NCBI GenBank assembly: GCA_017419465.1
Contig: JAFOLE010000276.1
Span: 1 to 6,181 of the forward strand
Length of the DNA: 6,181 nucleotides
Reading direction: 5' to 3'
Origin: Solobacterium sp.
Lineage (GTDB): Bacteria; Bacillota_I; Bacilli_A; Erysipelotrichales; Erysipelotrichaceae
The translations under genes and the position numbers were made by a program. Positions 4,528-6,181 of this stretch are shown in pieces. The notes beneath the pieces were generated by a model. That model was not told the DNA's origin. It did not search any database and was given only the letters and a program-made list of their open reading frames with translations. Numbering within the stretch: the stretch's first letter is position 1; each line of letters begins with the position of its first letter.

Positions 4528-5390
4528 TATGCCTTTCCTCCGAAGTACTCTTTGATATATTTCCCAAAGGAAGCATTACCGGTAACGTCTTTTCCGACAA
4601 GGTCATGCGACAGTGTCCACTTGGAGAACAGGATGATGTCGTGCTTTCCTTCCTTCTTGATTTTCGGAAGGTTTGCGAGCAGACCGAACATCCAGATCGG
4701 GCTGTCCTTGATGATGACCGGCTTGCCGGCAGCGCGGAAGCACATCTTTGCCATCTCTTCGTAGGTGTAGGTTTCCTTTCCGCCGACCTCGTAAGTCTTG
4801 TTGGTGTCGTTCATGTGCGCAACGATGAACTTTGCGAAGTCCGGGCAGTCGACAACGTTTGCCTTGACGCCGTGATAGCCTTTCAGCAGCTGCATTTCAC
4901 CCTTGTCGACATACGGCTTGAATACTTTTGCAATGTCGTAGAAGTAACCGGTCGGGCGGTAGATGACATAATCCATGGAGCCTTTCTTCAGCTCTTCCTC
5001 GACCATGAACTTCGCATGCAGCATCGGTACTTTTTCCGCACCCGGTTCATTGCATGCGATAACCGAGATGTAATTGAATTTCTTGACGCCGGCTTTTACT
5101 GCTTCGTTGTACAGGTTCATGTTTCCCTGATAATCGATGTCATATGCAGTAAACTTTGTGGATGCGCCGGTAAGACCCATTGTGGTGATGACGATGTCGC
5201 ATCCGTCGCAGATACCTTCCAGTGTCTTTGCGTTTGTGGCATCGATGGAACGGAATGTATATTTGCCTTCCAGTCCGTTGTTTTCCTTTTCCTTGAGATC
5301 TGCGGCGACAACTTCGTGTCCTTCCGCGATCAGACATTTCAGAAGCTCAAAACCGAGATTTCCGAATGCACCTGCAAGCAATACTTTCAT
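4527..5390 (-). CDS. Atypical SDR / NmrA-like NAD(P)-binding oxidoreductase, 287 aa
   Basis: A Rossmann-fold protein starting MKVLLAGAFGNLG, with the G7-x-x-G10-x-x-G13 dinucleotide motif. An acidic D31 at the end of the second strand (AADLK) usually favours NAD over NADP, although Lys33 is nearby. Other landmarks are DATNAKTLEG (50-59), the helix GNMNLYNEAVKAGVKKF (89-105) and YRPTGYF (144-150). The classic YxxxK pair is not evident; K127 in HAKFMVEEEL sits where atypical SDRs of the NmrA and divinyl-chlorophyllide-reductase (BciA) type place a lysine. The stretch HAKFMVEEEL to YRPTGYF, and the later DCPDFAKFIVAHM, resemble that group, but the comparison is by eye. AGGAGG lies 11 nt upstream of the start. 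It is the second visible gene of the operon and overlaps the DUF1295 gene by one base. Likely reduces or oxidises an intermediate; possible alternatives are an epimerase or a redox sensor. Confidence 0.9.
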   Translation of the reverse strand: MKVLLAGAFGNLGFELLKCLIAEGHEVVAADLKEKENNGLEGKYTFRSIDATNAKTLEGICDGCDIVITTMGLTGASTKFTAYDIDYQGNMNLYNEAVKAGVKKFNYISVIACNEPGAEKVPMLHAKFMVEEELKKGSMDYVIYRPTGYFYDIAKVFKPYVDKGEMQLLKGYHGVKANVVDCPDFAKFIVAHMNDTNKTYEVGGKETYTYEEMAKMCFRAAGKPVIIKDSPIWMFGLLANLPKIKKEGKHDIILFSKWTLSHDLVGKDVTGNASFGKYIKEYFGGKA

Positions 5391-5434
5391 TTTTTTCTAG
5401 TCCTCCTGTTGAGTGTCTTATTCTGCGATCCGGG

Positions 5435-6181
5435 TTATTTTCCTTTTTCCTTGGAACGCTTGTCGTTGATAATCTTCATCTGTTCAACATCAATCTTTTT
5501 GACGTTGTTTTCCTCTGCCCATTTGACGCATCCCTTCAGAGCAGTCGGCAGGAAGATGCGCGGCACCTTTACGAGCATGGCAAGCGCTTCATCGGTGAAT
5601 TCCACATCCGTCTGAAGCCGGTTGGCGGCGTAGCGCACGGACTGGACGGTTGTTTCACGCTGCGGAAGAAGTTCCGGCAGCATCCACCGGTGCTTGTGAT
5701 ACCAGAAGTTCTTGGAATCACGGTAGCCGTAGTCGACCGGCAGGGGCGGGAAGTCAGAGCGCTTCACGCCGTTGACGATGCCGTTGTAGTATTTCTCCTT
5801 CATGAGGATCTTGTCGATGCGCAGAACGAAGTGTGCACCGTACGGCGTCGTGATGCCGTTGAAGTCATGATATTTTTCAAGGACGTAGTGATCCTGACCT
5901 TCCGGAAGCGGCTGGGTATCCTGCGCATTGTCAAGGGTATCGACCCATGTGCATTCCACTGCCTGGAGCGCTTCGGAAATCACCTGCGGGTATACGCCGT
6001 CGGGATCTTCCGCTTTGCGGTGACCGTCTTCGAGATGGAAGCGGAAATCTTTCATCTTCTCTTCCGGTTTGTCTCCCGGCCAGCCGAGGCGGACCATTTC
6101 CTTAAACGTTCCGCGGTCATCCGGCAGGAAGTTGATGACGCACTTCTTGTGCTTGATGAGGTTCTGCGCAGTGTTGGATGA
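5435..6181 (-). CDS. Flavin-reductase-like protein with C-terminal PCP_red domain (5' end outside window)
   Basis: The frame is open to the window edge, so the N terminus is missing; 248 residues are visible. The first visible residues (SSNTAQNLIKHKKCVINFLP) look like the FMN-binding split-barrel of flavin reductases, where a TA-x-N stretch and a VVN strand line the flavin site. The middle includes the strand PYGAHFVLRIDKILM (nt about 5800-5845) and an aromatic stretch VDYGYRDSKNFWYHK. The last 50 residues (about 5462-5605) match the PCP_red domain, originally defined at the C terminus of the light-independent protochlorophyllide reductase subunit ChlB/BchB: FTDEALAMLVKVP, then a helix with KWAEENNV, then IDVEQM. 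A first ATG at 6097 is internal to the split barrel and is not the start. It is the first visible gene of the operon, 44 bp ahead of the SDR. Likely an FMN-dependent reductase or electron donor to the pathway. The domain calls are by eye. Confidence 0.85.
   Translation of the reverse strand, partial: SSNTAQNLIKHKKCVINFLPDDRGTFKEMVRLGWPGDKPEEKMKDFRFHLEDGHRKAEDPDGVYPQVISEALQAVECTWVDTLDNAQDTQPLPEGQDHYVLEKYHDFNGITTPYGAHFVLRIDKILMKEKYYNGIVNGVKRSDFPPLPVDYGYRDSKNFWYHKHRWMLPELLPQRETTVQSVRYAANRLQTDVEFTDEALAMLVKVPRIFLPTALKGCVKWAEENNVKKIDVEQMKIINDKRSKEKGK

Noticed and set aside
3808..4764. Long plus-strand open frame (318 codons)
   Set aside because: It lies antisense to the DUF1295 and SDR genes. Its translation is rich in His, Asp and Arg without any domain, and it has no suitable ribosome binding site. 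It is a by-product of codon bias in the real genes.
4605..6181. Plus-strand open frames of 336 and 271 codons
   Set aside because: Both are antisense to the SDR and flavoprotein genes, which have clear motifs, strong ribosome binding sites and operon spacing. The antisense products show no recognisable domain.
1..6181. CRISPR array, tRNA, rRNA, transposase or integrase
   Set aside because: No regular repeat-spacer array, tRNA-like cloverleaf, rRNA segment or mobile-element gene was seen. The only repeat pair is the 37-nt one near the left edge.

Overview
The window looks like chromosomal DNA from a low-to-mid-GC Gram-positive anaerobe (Bacillota; an Erysipelotrichales or Clostridia gut commensal is my guess, not something the sequence proves). 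The reasons are strong AGGAGG-type ribosome binding sites, compact hairpin/T-tract terminators, a PadR regulator overlapping an HAAS/DUF4097 gene, and a peptide with a double-glycine leader.

Layout. Bases 1-291 carry no solid gene. They hold two copies of a 37-nt direct repeat (35-71 and 173-209, period 138), each ending in an A-tract that abuts a hairpin. A 54-codon plus-strand gene (292-456) has an excellent ribosome binding site, encodes a bacteriocin-like leader ending LLQFITGG, and is followed by its own terminator. Next comes a three-gene minus-strand operon read right to left: a 46-aa unknown peptide (1972-2112), a PadR regulator (1630-1968) and a soluble HAAS/DUF4097 protein (615-1643), ending at a hairpin at 592-610. 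Its sigma-A-like promoter (2138-2165) contains a palindrome that is a likely PadR operator. Upstream of it lies a stand-alone minus-strand unit, a 72-aa orphan protein (2262-2480) with its own promoter and terminator. A plus-strand gene for a small four-helix membrane protein (2640-3062) meets the last operon at a bidirectional terminator (3069-3096).

The right half (3102 to beyond 6181, minus strand) is one tightly packed operon with gaps of 44, -1 and 4 bp. In order of transcription it encodes a flavin-reductase-like protein with a C-terminal PCP_red (protochlorophyllide-reductase-type) domain, cut by the window edge; an atypical NAD(P)-binding SDR of the NmrA/divinyl-reductase type; a DUF1295/steroid 5-alpha-reductase-type membrane enzyme; and a six-helix membrane protein of unknown function. 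Together these suggest an uncharacterised membrane-associated reductive pathway acting on a lipophilic substrate (sterol/bile acid, isoprenoid, quinone or tetrapyrrole-like). This operon and the double-glycine peptide are the most interesting items. The substrate is not determined by the sequence.
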